From assembly GCA_026120185.1 (NCBI GenBank), contig JANUWF010001783.1:8399001-8463000 (forward strand): a stretch of 64,000 nucleotides of DNA. Reading direction: 5' to 3'. Within the stretch, counting starts at the first letter, position 1; each line of letters begins with the position of its first letter. Shown piece by piece: positions 1 through 11,899 of this stretch. The position numbers and the translations under genes are program-made. The notes under the pieces were generated by a model, which was given only the letters and a program-made list of their open reading frames with translations, was not told the DNA's origin and ran no database searches. Source of the DNA: Voacanga thouarsii. Lineage: Eukaryota > Streptophyta > Magnoliopsida > Gentianales > Apocynaceae.

Positions 1-41
1 TGCTAATTTTATCCAGAACTTTGAGGCGACCATGAAGAAAC

Positions 42-335
42 GTGAATTTAGTACTACTACATTATTATGAAACGTCTGATGAGGAATTTAATAGTGAACT
101 TTTCAAGAAGATCGAGGTAGAATTTCAAAATAAGGTTGAATTTTGGAATCTGTTCCAGTCCTACATTTGTTCGGCTGTCGAGGAAACTGTAACTAGGATG
201 GTCACCTTCAGCAACACCAAAGTTGCTAATGAGTACGGAATTCTATAAGATAGTAGAACATTCCATTCTTGATTGGTCTTGGAATCTGGGAGAAGCGGCT
301 AAGGCAAGACTGCAAAGGGCCATCTACGGTACTAC
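42..335 (+). pseudogene. Unrecognised plant gene remnant, first exon copy
   Basis: Positions 42-248 read openly (ELFKKIEVEFQ, VEFWNLFQSYICSAVEETV) and a second segment at about 253-335 reads VEHSILDWSWNLGEAAKARL in another frame, so the coding signal is broken by at least one frameshift or splice. The first part vaguely recalls the region after the MULE domain in FAR1-type proteins, but I cannot confirm that. It is cut by the window start. The second segment recurs at 1364-1445. Function unknown. Confidence 0.35.
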
Positions 336-345
336 AGGTTCTTTT
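250..345 (+). repeat. Exon-like direct repeat, copy 1 (partner at 1363-1450)
   Basis: The stretch beginning GTAGAACATT and containing TTGGTCTTGGAATCTGGGAG is repeated at 1363-1450 with about 85% identity by eye. Both copies run into a TTATTATT tract (in copy 2 after a MITE). The ~1 kb between them carries two Stowaway-type MITEs. Copy 2 has an extra C after CATTC that shifts the frame and a TAG stop, so it is the more decayed copy. Confidence 0.6.
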
Positions 346-466
346 ATTATTATTCCCTCTATTTTAAATTAAATATTTATATACTTTTTACATACAAATT
401 AAAAATATTAAAAATAATATAATAAATAAATAAAATTTTAATTTTACTCCTATTAAATATATGATA

Positions 467-744
467 CTCCTTCCGTCTCATAATATAAATTATTAGAGAC
501 TATTTTTATTGTCTCAAATTATAAATCGTTCGGGACTTTTCAAAGAAGTTTTAAAATTATTTTTATATTTTTATCCTTATTTATTGTTCTATTTTCCTCT
601 CTTTCTCTTTCCTCTCTTCTCTTATTTCTAAGACATTTAAGTAGGAATGTTTTAAGAAGAAAAAAATATAAAATTACCTTATTTTTAGGAATCTTAATAT
701 GCGTAAAATTAAGTCAAACTACTTATATTATGAGACGGAGGGAG
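467..744. mobile_element. Stowaway-type MITE, 278 bp
   Basis: Inverted termini CTCCTTCCGTCTCATAATAT (left) and the complement of ATATTATGAGACGGAGGGAG (right) are flanked by TA on both sides (465-466, 745-746). Size, TA target and the CTCCNTCCGTCTCATAAT end are those of Tc1/mariner-derived Stowaway elements. The interior is AT-rich and noncoding. Confidence 0.85.
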
Positions 745-945
745 TAGTTATTAGTTGGTAAATTCTCAAGAAATAAGAAAAAAAAAAGAATTTCGAGAAG
801 TTATGTAATTAACTTAGAATAAATGTGAGTAAAATAGAAAGAAACTAATTACTAATTCTAGAAATACATAAATAAACATCTTTTTTTTAAATAAAATAAA
901 AAAAGTTATATAAACATCTATTTTGAAACGGAAGAAATATTATTA

Positions 946-1255
946 TTTCCTCCTCCTCTATTTATCTGTCACGTTTAAAAAAAAAATTAGTTAGATTATT
1001 AAATTCATATAATTTTATTTATATATTCCAAAATTACACATAGGTTTGATATTCCCGATAACCATTTTCCTACTTCAAAATTTGTTTATTCAATTTTCTT
1101 TCTAAAGTTACTATATTTTCATTTTCCAAAATTATTTAATAAAATGGTATAATAGTAATATTAGTATTAATGTTACTTAAAATTTTTTAATGTGACCGAT
1201 AAAAAAAAGACGCTACAACCTTTTAGTTGTGACAAATAAATAGAGATAGAAGGAA
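946..1255. mobile_element. Stowaway-type MITE, 310 bp, TIR related to the MLE at 32403-49315
   Basis: Termini of about 27 bp share the core CTATTTATCTGTCAC (left) and the complement of GTGACAAATAAATAGAG (right), flanked by TA at 944-945 and 1256-1257. Read inward from the right end, the sequence continues ACAACTAAAAGGTTGT; the left end of the mariner-like element reads ACAACTAAAAAGTTGT at the same place. This suggests a MITE mobilised by that MLE family. Confidence 0.75.
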
Positions 1256-1362
1256 TATTAAATAGGAGTAAATTTAAAATGTTAAATCTTAATTTCTTAA
1301 AGAAAAATATAATTTGAATAAACATTAAATTAGAAATAAAATAGATAATTTAAAACAAAAGA

Positions 1363-1450
1363 GTAGAACATTGCATTCCTTGATTAGTCTTGGAATCTGG
1401 GAGAAGCAGTTGAGGCAGGACCGCAAAGGGTCACCTAGGTTACTCAAGGG
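1363..1450 (+). pseudogene. Decayed second copy of the exon at 250-335
   Basis: Similar to 250-345, but with a one-base insertion and an in-frame stop. It is followed immediately by the foldback MITE at 1451-1610; if that and one target duplication are removed, the copy runs into the TTA tract exactly as copy 1 does. Confidence 0.55.
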
Positions 1451-1610
1451 GAAAATTCTTAGGTGCATCGGTGCACGTGCACCGAGTGCGGCACGTGTAC
1501 CATCCGCAACAGAAATTGTACACCAATTTCTATGTACAATATTATCAACGGGTGGTACACGTGCCCAAAGCACTCGGTGCACGTGCACCGGTGCACCTAA
1601 GAATTTTCCC
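1451..1610. mobile_element. Foldback (Mutator-type) MITE, 160 bp
   Basis: A near-perfect hairpin element. The arms read GAAAATTCTTAGGTGCA...GGTGCACGTGCACCGAGTGC and its complement, with about 55-bp arms around a short AT-rich loop. It is flanked by the 9-bp direct repeat ACTCAAGGG (1442-1450 and 1611-1619), the target length of Mutator-like elements. It is strikingly GC-rich against the local background, and it explains the spurious open frames across it on both strands. Confidence 0.8.
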
Positions 1611-1621
1611 ACTCAAGGGCC

Positions 1622-1925
<304 letters not shown>

Positions 1926-2205
1926 TCTTAATATTGGTTGTTCTTTATCGAAAAGAATTTGTATTGAAAATCTTCTCTTTGGATCACTGCGGAAATTTCA
2001 TTCTTAAGAGATTTAATGTATGTAATGTGCTTAATTATATGTTCATCATTCTTCCTGAATGTTGTATTTGGGCATGCGTTGTCTGGTTTGTGACTTTCTT
2101 TAATTAATTTAGTTGCTGACGGTATGGATGACAAACCTAGTTTTTATTTTGCTAATAACCTTTAGTAATCCATTTGTGTTGGAGGGGTTTTTTTTTTTTT
2201 TTTTT

Positions 2206-2488
2206 AAATTAGTTGATTCAATCACTTAACTTTTATGTTTTGGAGCTTAGGTCCCTTTTCTTTTTTTATTTACTTTTTAAATCTCCTAATTATTATTTTT
2301 GTACTATTTTAGTCCTTTTTTTCTAGATTCCGTTTGTCAAACCGTCATCTAACTAATAGAACCTTAAAGAATGGATCAAAACCATACAAAAATAATGGTT
2401 AAAAAACCTACAAAGTTAAAAAAAAAAAAGAAAATGAATTTAAACCTCCAAAAAAATATAAAAGTTAAAGGATTGAATTGACTAATTT
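2206..2488. mobile_element. MITE with ~40-bp inverted ends (AAATTAGTTGATTCAATC type)
   Basis: The left end AAATTAGTTGATTCAATCAC followed by TTAACTTTTATGTTTTGGAG is matched in reverse complement at 2437-2488. A second, much shorter member with the same ends lies at 49365-49460. The interior is noncoding. The superfamily is unclear because no convincing target duplication is visible; a poly-T run (2191-2205) precedes it. Confidence 0.7.
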
Positions 2489-2494
2489 TTATTT

Positions 2495-2660
2495 AAATAG
2501 TAAAGCAATTAAAAAATCTGCCTCCAAATTTAGAAAGATTTCAGATGAATTTAAGATAAATTTTTAAAATTTTATTTTTAAAAATAATAAAGTAATAAAA
2601 GTATTCATTGCAAATCTATCGCAAATTTAATTAAATTTTGAAACAAATTAGGAATAGATG

Positions 2661-2698
<38 letters not shown>

Positions 2699-3260
2699 AA
2701 TAAAAATTAAAAATAAATTAATAAAAAAATCGTTCCAACTCCATCCCAAATTTTAGATGGATTTGGTATGCAAAATTCATATATAGAGGACTCCATTCCA
2801 AGTTAAAGACGGTTAGTTAATAAAATATTTAAAAAGAAATTATTAAAGAAATTATTCACAACTTTAAGTGAAATTAGGGATAGATTCTTTAGGAAAAATT
2901 ATTATTTAATGAAAAACTAAAAGAAAAAAAATAGTAAAAGAATCTAACACAAATCTATATCAAATTTAAGAGACATTTTGAAACAAAAACTTAAGAAAAT
3001 TTTATTATTTAACGAAAAATAAAAATTAATAAATTAATTAATGAATACTTGCCAAATTTAATTAATCTGCACCGTTGATGTTCTAATTTTACTTTTAATT
3101 GATCCAATAGAATGGTTAATATAATCATTTTATTATCATTTTTCTAGTCTTTGATACGATACAAGTCAAATGAATAGATATATCATTAATTTGATAGTCA
3201 CATATTTGAAATTAAGCAAATGTCACAATGTAACATTATTTACACACTTTGATAAAATGA
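2495..3260. other. AT-rich noncoding interval with (TA)n
   Basis: No gene seen. It holds a (TA)n run at about 2662-2694 and loosely repeated motifs such as CAAATTTAA...TTTTGAAAC, which may be decayed transposon sequence that I cannot classify. Confidence 0.5.
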
Positions 3261-3889
3261 CAAATAGTAACATCCCTCCCTTAGAAACTTTGATTAGCGA
3301 CTACTTTTATTGAATAAGCATATACATAAAGGCTCAGAATAAGAAATGATCAATTTAATTTAAAAAAAACATTTTGGTGAGATAAAAATTTTAAAGGATG
3401 TTGACATAATTTTCGATCCCAAATTGAGAAAAATCGAAAAAGAATATGAAAATTCTGAGAGACACTAGAATGCTTAGTCTAATGTACAAATTTCATTAGT
3501 AGAATAAAAAGTTTTACCAACTAGGATGAATAATGACGCAAACTACAGTTAATTTTTGAGAAGTATGGTTAACCTTAGTTAAATATGGAAAAGTGATAGA
3601 CCATTATATATATGATTAATGTTTGGTGGGTCCTTCTTTGATTCATGACATTATTTGGTTAGTTATATGATTAGTTACATGGCATTATTTGGTTAGTTAT
3701 ATTAATTATTTGGTTGGTTATATGATTGGCTTTTATAGCATTATTTGGTTAGTTATATGATTTCAAGTATGACTTGGTGAATTTTCTAAAGAATTCTAAA
3801 AGTTTCCACAAGGTTCCATAAATATCTAACTATCTTTAACCATTACAAGTCAGGTGATCTTTATTAGAAGTCATGTGATATATATACCA

Positions 3890-4050
3890 AGAAAAGAGAA
3901 ATAGGGTAAAAAAAGAAAGGAAGGAAGAGAGGAGTGGTGGTGGAAAGCAAGAAAACAGCCGGAAAAAGAGAGGGAAAAGGAAAGAAAGAAAAAGAAATAA
4001 GAGAGAGAAAGAACTGTGAGAAGAGAGAAGAGAAAAGGAAGACAAAGCTT
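3890..4050 (+). promoter_or_regulatory. Purine-rich leader of the solo LTR
   Basis: About 160 bases are almost all A and G on the + strand (AAAGAAAGGAAGGAAGAGAG and similar), ending near TTCACTAGGTAAAATACC, which resembles a splice donor. Such GA-rich leaders are typical of the transcribed part of long plant gypsy LTRs. The opposite-strand open frames rich in Phe/Leu/Ser are composition artefacts. Confidence 0.5.
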
Positions 4051-4454
4051 GGTCATTCTCAAGCTTAGATTTCATTCTTCACTAGGTAAAATACCTTCCT
4101 TTAAGAATTAAAGTTGATTTAGAGCTCATGAAAATTATTTTGATATGATTTTTTCATGGAAAATGGCATGAAATAGCTATTATGATTTGTGAAGGATTGT
4201 TATTGTGATGTTATTTTTCTTGAGCTTTGTGGCAGCTGTTTGTGGGATTGAATACTGTAATTTTTGTAGTGTTTGGAGGTTGATGATGGCTGTACTTGTA
4301 GGGTGAAATGAACAAAATAAGAAATGAAAGAGATAAAGTATGATTATTGAAAAAGGAAGCATTAGAATGCATATTATATGGCTGTTCATTTCGTTGCATG
4401 AAAAATATGATGGTTTTGCTTTCCTTACAGCTAAAAGTATCACTACTAGAAAAA

Positions 4455-5365
4455 AATGATTTACCAACTGACAAAATCGGTTGGTAATCATGATTTATCA
4501 ACCGATTGCCAACAGAATGGCGTCGCATGCAAAAACCTTAGCTTGTAAACTTTCCAACCGAAATTTTTTTGAGTCGGTTGGTAATTACTAACCGCATTTC
4601 GGTTGGTACTATAAAATCGTCAGTTGAAAATTTGGCATTAAGTTTGGCATTTGAGTAGACTATTTCGATTGGTAATTACCAACCGAAACTCGGTTGGTAA
4701 TGTAAAAGCTTCGGTTGGAAATTTAGCATTTAGTTTGGCATTTGAGTTGATTGTTTCGGTTGGTAATTACCAACAAATATTTATATTACCAATCGATTTT
4801 TGCAGTTGGTAATTATCAATCAAAAATGTAGTTTGTAAATTTATAATTTTTTGTTGGTAAATTTGTATTGAATATAAGATTGTAATTTACTAATTTACCA
4901 ATTGAGATATGTTGCTACCAACCGATATATGTGTAGGTAATTACCAACTGACTTTTAGTTGGTAATTGCTTTTTTTAGTTGGTAGTTTTATTTATTTACC
5001 AACTGACTTTCGGTTGGTAATTTTTCAACTACTTTAGTTATTTAAAATCTGTTAGTAATTTTTTGTTGATAAATTACTAACCGAAATGTTCATTTGCTCT
5101 TTTTTTCCGTTGGTAGTTTTTTTCTTTACCAACTAAATATTCATTTGGTAATTTTCTAACTATTTTAGTAATTTAAAATCTGTTGATAATTTTTTATTCG
5201 TAAATTACCAATTAAGGTGTTTGTTGGTAGATAATTGGTTTGAAAATTACTAACTATTATTTAATATATTACCAACCGAATTATTTTCAATTATCAATTG
5301 AAATACTAACCGAATTCTATTCAATTACCAACTGATTTTTCAGTTGGTAATTTTTTTTAAATTTG
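4455..5365. repeat. CACTA-1 left subterminal repeats
   Basis: Dozens of short units based on TCGGTTGGTAA and its complement TTACCAACCGA lie in both orientations at irregular spacing. In En/Spm elements such repeats bind TNPA and are needed for transposition. Confidence 0.9.
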
Positions 5366-6623
5366 ACAGAATTCTAGTTCATCTGAATATATAACCAAAC
5401 ACATGCATTTGACAAATTCATAAAATAATAAAGCCAAAACACATCCACAAACCCAACATAAACATCATCAAATCCAACATAAACATCATCCTTCTACAAA
5501 TATAAACGTCATCCTTCTACAAATTCAAAGCAAATATAATTCCCTCACAAAATTATAGTAGGTGTGATAAGCTACACATATCTTCTGGTCAAAATAACAA
5601 GAAATGCAAACAGAATATGAAATCAAAGGCTAATACAATTCCATTTGAAGCATACTTTCAAAGTTCTCTAGCACTTGGAAAACCCCCCTTAAGTTGGATG
5701 GTACCAGAATCTATTTAGCTCAACTTTGTCTTGGCAATAAGAATCCGAAGTCAATATGCATTTTAGGCGAATGATACAAACAACTAAATTAATTGTAAGG
5801 GTCCACTTGGTGTGGGGTTTTCTAATATTACACGTTTAAGGTTTGTTCATAAAAACAAACTTCAAAACAGCTCTAGCACTGGGATATCAAACTTCCATGA
5901 TTACCAAGTTCTAATCCCTCTCTCTCTCTCTTGTTAATCAAAGAAAAACCAACATTGAACTCATTAACTGCAACTCAACTCCTAACCCCATCTCTCAAAT
6001 TCATTAGGAGAACGCAACCCAAAAAACAAATCCAATACAGTTAAATCAACTAATTATTCATTAGGAATTGGAAATCAACAAATCAAGAGTAGATTTAACA
6101 CATGAATAAATTAGGGTTCATCCTTTCAAAATACAATTAAAACATTCAATACAAATTAATAAAGGAAAAGCAAAAGAAAGGGATAAAGGAATGCTCATCG
6201 ACAAGCTACTTCCATCTTTAATCTTCAGTCCTACCTTAAAACAACACTACAATCTCTCTAGTCTCTTTTCTATTATGTGTGGGTGTTATTCTCTATTGTT
6301 GGCTGCCTACAATGGTCTCATCTCGTTCTTTGTATAGACCTTGGAAAACCCTAAAAATCACGTAAATTTAGATATACGTTTCTGTTTTGCGAACTTGCAC
6401 GATGCCGTTTGAGTTGATATAAATGGGGCCGTCTACTCATAGTATCTTTTCACGCTTTTTTTTCATTCTCTTTTTATCTTCTTCCTTTAGTCAACTCTTT
6501 TTTTTTTTAACTCTACATAAAAGAAGACATAAAGTATGGGTGAGTGGCAAATTGACGTATAAAATCAACACAAATATGTCACTAATGGCATAGAAAATAT
6601 GTACAAAATGAACACTCATCAAA
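5366..6623. other. CACTA-1 interior without recognised coding
   Basis: AT-rich sequence with no convincing ORF or transposase motif on either strand. It contains a CT run near 5920-5935 and a poly-T run near 6500. Nothing further can be assigned. Confidence 0.5.
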
Positions 6624-7162
6624 TGTTTGATTCAAGCTCCGTCTAGAAGGTAAGGAATGTAAAAGCAAAGAACTTGAATCATTGAAGAATACTTAGCAAC
6701 AAATAACTAAAAGCTTTATCAATGGCATATGTATTAGATTCTCTCAAAGTATGAACATGAATTCCTCACTCTATATTTTGTCTGACCTTTCAAAGAATGC
6801 TCTTTAGAATTCGTCACTCCCTTCTTGCTTTAGTATCGATTTTATATAATTGCGATAGAGGTATTGTACTCTCAATAAAGTAGGAGACTGCCAAATCAAT
6901 TTTATCTTCTTATGTTTCTAAAAATATTGTATTTCCAATTTTACTGGAATTCTTATTTCACCGTATAAGATTTTTATTAGATTCCCTTCAAAGACACTCT
7001 CATAATTTGCTAAAGTTCTTCTAAACATTGGTTTCCAAATTATCTTATACTTATCCCACATCAAAATGTGTCAATATTGCAATTTCCTAAAATAATTATA
7101 GAACTATCTTCATTCTGTCAAAGAACTCTATTAAAGATACTTTGACAATATTAAATCTAACA
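6624..7162 (-). mobile_element. LTR of a degenerate copia element (copia-B)
   Basis: A 539-bp segment bounded by TGTTTGATTC on the + strand and TGTTAGATTT on the minus strand (8 of 10 positions match). On the minus strand it is preceded by the purine-rich AGGAAGAGAT (about 7161-7170), as expected for a polypurine tract before a 3' LTR. The RNase H remnant at 8177-8322 lies upstream in the same orientation. The other LTR is not visible. Confidence 0.55.
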
Positions 7163-8176
7163 ATCTCTTCCTATGGCATTATTTGATGCAAAACTATATA
7201 CTGCATAATCTTCAATATAATAGAGCTTTAACATATAGATTGCAACACTAGAGTACACAACCCATAGAACAAGAAATAGTAGATATAGCATCCAAAATAT
7301 CATCAACAATAGTATCCCTAATTACTGTTATATAGTTATTCTATTTAGCAAATATAAAAGATGGTGCAATGTTCAGAAACATCTATTGGTCAGAAATAAA
7401 AAATCAGCAACCAAACTCAACAATTAACAACTAAACCAACAACCATGTTCTCTCCTTTTTTGAAGCAAATAGATGCCAATAACCATTAGATAGAAGACTC
7501 CCTCTGAGTGCGAGTTAGAAATTGAAACAGAGTCATTTAGTCAGCCTGGACTTGCTGAAACTCCTTCAGTACATTATCAAGATTAATAGCAAGCTAATCA
7601 ACTGAGGAGGCCAATTGGGTAAGCTTATCAGTGCAGGCATGCAATTGTTGCATAATGGCTTCAGAAGTAGAGGAAGGAGAAACTAGTGGCAGTAGCTTTG
7701 AAATAGAAAGTGGTAGTAAACTTAGCAGGCATGGACTAAAAAAGGTAACGGACTGATCCAACAAATCAAATATTAGAAATTAGCTCAAGCCTTTTTCTTT
7801 CTTTATTCAAAGCCTCTATCTTTGAAGGTGAAAAAGTATCTATACAAATATAGGAGGATAGCGAAGCCCCTCCAAGTGTGTTTTGGAAGTACTGAAAAGG
7901 GCGCCGCTTGCTTTCTTTTATCTCTGAGGGGCAAAGGTATGTAGAAGACTGACTTTCAAAGTTCATATATTTCCTTGTAGGGGTCTTCATTTGAGCAGAA
8001 GAAGCAGGGACAGATGCTTTCTTCAGAGGTGGCCTAAGAGCTTTCAAATCTAAGACAATCTTATCGTAAGAATACTAGATATATCTAGGATAGGCACACA
8101 AATACTCAGTTAACAAATAAAGATAGAAAAGTAGTAGTGAGTTGGTAAATGAGATATCTATAAGTTATTTCTAAGT
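7163..8176 (-). pseudogene. Unrecognised coding-like segments between copia-B RNase H and its LTR
   Basis: The minus strand has two open stretches. One, near 7550-7700, reads IMQQLHACTDKLTQLASSVD, a heptad-like segment. The other, 7766-8047, contains MNFESQSSTYLCPSEIKESK. Neither is a known copia domain that I recognise. They could be a 3' accessory ORF of copia-B or captured host exons. At about 1 kb, the spacing between RNase H and the polypurine tract is unusually long for copia. Confidence 0.3.
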
Positions 8177-8322
8177 AGGAATGTATTCAATTTTCACAAT
8201 TTGTTGTTCAACAAGCTCCCTAATAAAATAATGCCTTATGTCAATGTGCTTTGTGCTACTATCTTGAACTAGATTCTTTGAAATATCAATAGCACTTGTA
8301 TTGTCAAAATAAATGATGTGAA
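8177..8322 (-). pseudogene. Copia-B RNase H fragment
   Basis: The minus strand reads YFDNTSAIDISKNLVQDSST followed by KHIDIRHYFIRELVEQQIV. This is the conserved C-terminal RNase H block of Ty1/copia Pol (D-N-x-S-A-I ... K-H-I-D-I-R-x-H-F). Flanking Pol domains are missing, so it is a remnant. It differs from the RNase H of copia-A at 10.1-10.7 kb. Confidence 0.8.
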
Positions 8323-8401
8323 CAAACCTTTATACAGTAGAAAGTCCTATAAAATAATCTATAGAGAAAAAACTAAATAAATGAAAGCAAGAGGCAAGAA
8401 C

Positions 8402-8548
8402 TCCATAACAAAAGCAAAAAGATTCTTGTACCTTTTTGAAATATTCAAGGGCTTCAGAACTGATTTTACATAAATCAGTACACAGCTGTAGTCCTGTTAG
8501 CAGAACTCTATGGTGCTTTTCTTTCAGTTCAGATCTGGGAGGGGGCAC
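8402..8548 (-). pseudogene. Possible captured host exon interrupted by copia-A
   Basis: The minus strand reads RSELKEKHHRVLLTGLQLCT and DLCKISSEALEYFKK, then reaches AAAAAG|GTACAAG, a plausible splice donor. Composition and helix-like pattern suggest a HEAT/ARM-type protein exon, but I cannot name the gene. Its 5' side is cut by the copia-A LTR at 8550. It may be host sequence picked up by CACTA-1. Confidence 0.35.
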
Positions 8549-8549
8549 G

Positions 8550-10070
8550 TGTTAGGATTCGTAGACTCCTAAATGCGAAAAACATCCACGAATCCATTTC
8601 GAGGATCCAAGTAAACGATTAAGAAGATCGTAGGTTTGCAGAATTACCTCTGGTTGGAGAAATCGATATCTTTCGATTCCGATGGTGCTGCTGCACGTGC
8701 AATCCAAATGATCACCAGATGCTACAGTGCGCGAACGTCCTCTATCGAATACACACCGCGAACTCACTCGTCACCCGGAGAGTGCTAGCGCCTAGGGTTT
8801 GAAAGGATTTTTTTCTGGTAGAGAATGGCACGAATGTTCTCAACAGAATTAGACTCTTGAAAAGACGGCTAGGGTTTTCTTAAAAACCCCCGAACCTCTT
8901 AGAGTCCAACCCTAATAATATCTTATCATATTTTAATTTTAATTTAAATTAAATTAAAACTGATATGATAAGATTCTGTCATTATCTCGATTATTTAAAT
9001 AATTAATTTACCGAGTCAGATTCTTATAATCTGGACATTAACCAGATACATCGAATGTGGACATATTTCCAAATTCATTGTATCTGGTAAATTTTCTAAG
9101 TTCGATTAACTTAGACATATTTTCAAATTCATCAAATCTGGTTACCAAAAAAATAACCTAACAAGTTCACTTATTGTGTGACCCTATAGGTTCATTTAAC
9201 ACTGACAGTGTGCCCAAATCATATTTAAATGGCGCACACGTTATAAGCGATTTCTAGCAAAATATTATAACTATCCAGGTTAAATGAAGATCGATGATCT
9301 CTTTGAACCAAACCATAATTTTATATTTAATCTTTTTGTCACATGATATCCAGATTAAGCATAAGGCACGGAGCATATCATCCTTATTAAGCTTAATCAA
9401 TTATTTCTTGATTTCATAGTAGACTCTTCAAACAAATGATATCAATATCTTAGATTGATATATTTGAGCACGGCCATGCATTTTAACAGTCTAACTTATC
9501 AAGGGGCCCATGGATATCTCTCTCATAATTGAGAAGGACAAATTCCTTCACTATCATTCATATTCCTCTCATTGATTTATTCTGTATCCAATAGTAGTCT
9601 AATTTATTATCTGATTAAAGACAATTTTAGACAACGTTAAAATATAGAATTTATCAAGTAGAAAACTATGATGAATTTAGGTCGAAGGACTTTCAATATC
9701 ATTATGGTTAGAAAGTACTTATGACATATTCCATGAAGTACTCTCACAGTGGGTCATGTCCAATATAATGTTCTCTAACATTTATTTATGTTTTGACTCG
9801 ATATCACAAATATCCATGACCAGTAAAACATAGCCATCAAGTCACAAACATACTAATCTTAATTTATTATTGTTCCAATAATAATAATAATCGATCAGGG
9901 ACAGTTTTAGAATAGTCATTGTATTCATTGTAGGGTTTTACTATCAAGTCACGTACTTAATGACCACAAAATAAAATGTACTATTCATGGAAAGAAAAAC
10001 CTCATATTATTATATAAAATATAACGACAATAGTATAAGTACAAATTGACTCTAGGGCATATCCCTAACA
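8550..10070 (-). mobile_element. 3' LTR of copia-A, 1521 bp
   Basis: Bounded by TGTTAGGATTC on the + strand and TGTTAGGGATATGCC on the minus strand. On the minus strand it is preceded by the polypurine tract AGTGGGAGAT (10071-10080), and the element's pol lies upstream, so this is the 3' LTR. A close relative occurs as a solo LTR at 59791-61243. The 5' LTR is absent because the element is truncated in gag near 13735. Confidence 0.9.
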
Positions 10071-10089
10071 ATCTCCCACTTGCACTAAG

Positions 10090-11832
10090 ACCAATTTGGC
10101 ATAAGCCGTAATCCCATTGATCTAGTATTACTATCATGTTTAGACAATGGGAGAGGCTTTGTCAGTGAATCTGCAACATTGTCATCAATTGATACCTTGC
10201 ATACTTTGACATCTCCTCTATCAACAATTTCTCGAATGAGATGAAAACGTCTAAGTATATGTTTGGATCGCTAATGTGATCTTGGTTCCTTAGCTTGTGC
10301 AATGACTCCATTGTTGTCACAATAGAGAGCCACTGGGTTCACAATACTAGAAACTACGTCTAGTTCTGTAATAAACTTTTTAATCCAAACTGCTTCTTTA
10401 GTTACAGCTGAGGCAGCTACATACTCAGCTTCAGTAGTAGAATCGGCCACGGTGTCTTACTTTGAACTTTTTCAGCTTACAGCACCTACATTCAAACAAA
10501 ATAAAAAACCTGATTGCGATCTGTAATCATCTCTGTCGGATTGAAAACCAGCATCAGTATAACCATTTACAACTAGCTCGCCTTCTTGTCCTCTATAAAC
10601 TAAGAACATATCTTTAGGTCTTCTTTAGTACTTTAGTATGTTCTTGACAGCAGTCCAGTGTGCCTCTCCAGGATTTGACTGAAACCTACCCATCATGCTC
10701 AATGCATATGATACATCGGGTCGAGTATATAACATGGCATACATGATAGACCCTATAGCGGAAGCGTATGGTATCTTGTTCATGCGCTCTTCATCATCCT
10801 TCATAGAAGGACTTTGAGTTTTACTGAGCTTAATGCCATTGACATTGGCAAGAATCCTCTCTTAGAGTCTTGCATACTGAACCTTTTCAGTACTTTGTCA
10901 ACGTATGCACTTTGACTTAGTTCAATTAGCTTTCTAGATCTATCTTTATAGATCCTTACACCTAGAATATAGGCAGCTTCACCTAAGTCTTTCATTAAAA
11001 AATAATTTCCCAACCATGTCTTTACACTTTGTAGAGTTGGGATGTTGTTTCTAATGAGTAAGATGTCATCAACACAAAGTACCAAAAAGACTATTGCATT
11101 CACACTTGTTTTCTTATAGACACAAGGCTCATCTTCATTTTTGATAAAGTTAAATTCTTTAATTGCTTCATCAAAATGAAGATTCCAGCTTCGAGATGCT
11201 TGCTTCAATCCATAAATGGATCTTTGAATCTTGCACACTTTATTAGAATTCAAAGGACCACCAAAACCCTCAGATTGTGTCATGTACACATCCTCGAGTA
11301 AGTTTCCATTGAGAAACGCAGTTTTGACATCCATTTGCCAAATCTCATAATCATAATATGTTGCTATGGTAAGAAGAATTCTAATAGATTTAAGCATTAC
11401 AACTGGTGACAAGGTTTCATCATAGTCTATACCCTGAGTTTGTCTATAACCTTTTGCTATCAGTCGTGCTTTGTAAATATGCACATTTCCCTCCATGTCT
11501 GTTTTCTTTTTGAAAACCCACTTACACCCAATGGTTTTTGAACCTTTAGGTGGATTAACCAAAGTCCAGACTTGGTTATCATACATGGATTTCATCTCAG
11601 ACTTCATAGCCTCTAACCATTTTCCAAAATCAGAACTCTTAATGGCTTCTTGATAGGAAGTGAGCTCATCATTAACCATAAGCTCCACATTGTGATCGTC
11701 AGTGATGAGGAATCCATATCTCTCAGGTTGTTGACAAACCCTATCAGATCTTCGAAGTCCTTGTTCTATAGAAGTAGGCTCATCTTGGACTTGTAAGCCA
11801 TCTAATCGAGGTTCATTATTTGGTTCAGGCAC
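10090..11832 (-). pseudogene. Copia-A reverse transcriptase and RNase H (degenerate)
   Basis: An open stretch from 11832 to 10801 holds the RVT_2 domain: VWTLVNPPKGSKTIGCKWVF, then YKARLIAKGYRQTQGIDYDE, QMDVKTAFLNG, YGLKQASRSWN, and the catalytic pair in CVDDILL (usually YVDD). A frameshift near 10840 breaks the frame. RNase H follows in other frames down to about 10090, with YTDAGFQSD, TEAEYVA and the C-terminal SKHILRRFHLIREI. It synthesises cDNA in autonomous relatives; here stops and frameshifts make it inactive. Confidence 0.9.
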
Positions 11833-11899
11833 TAATTGTGGCTCTTGAATCTCATCAAGATGTATTTTACTCCCACTGATTTTTTTGGAAATAAATTCC

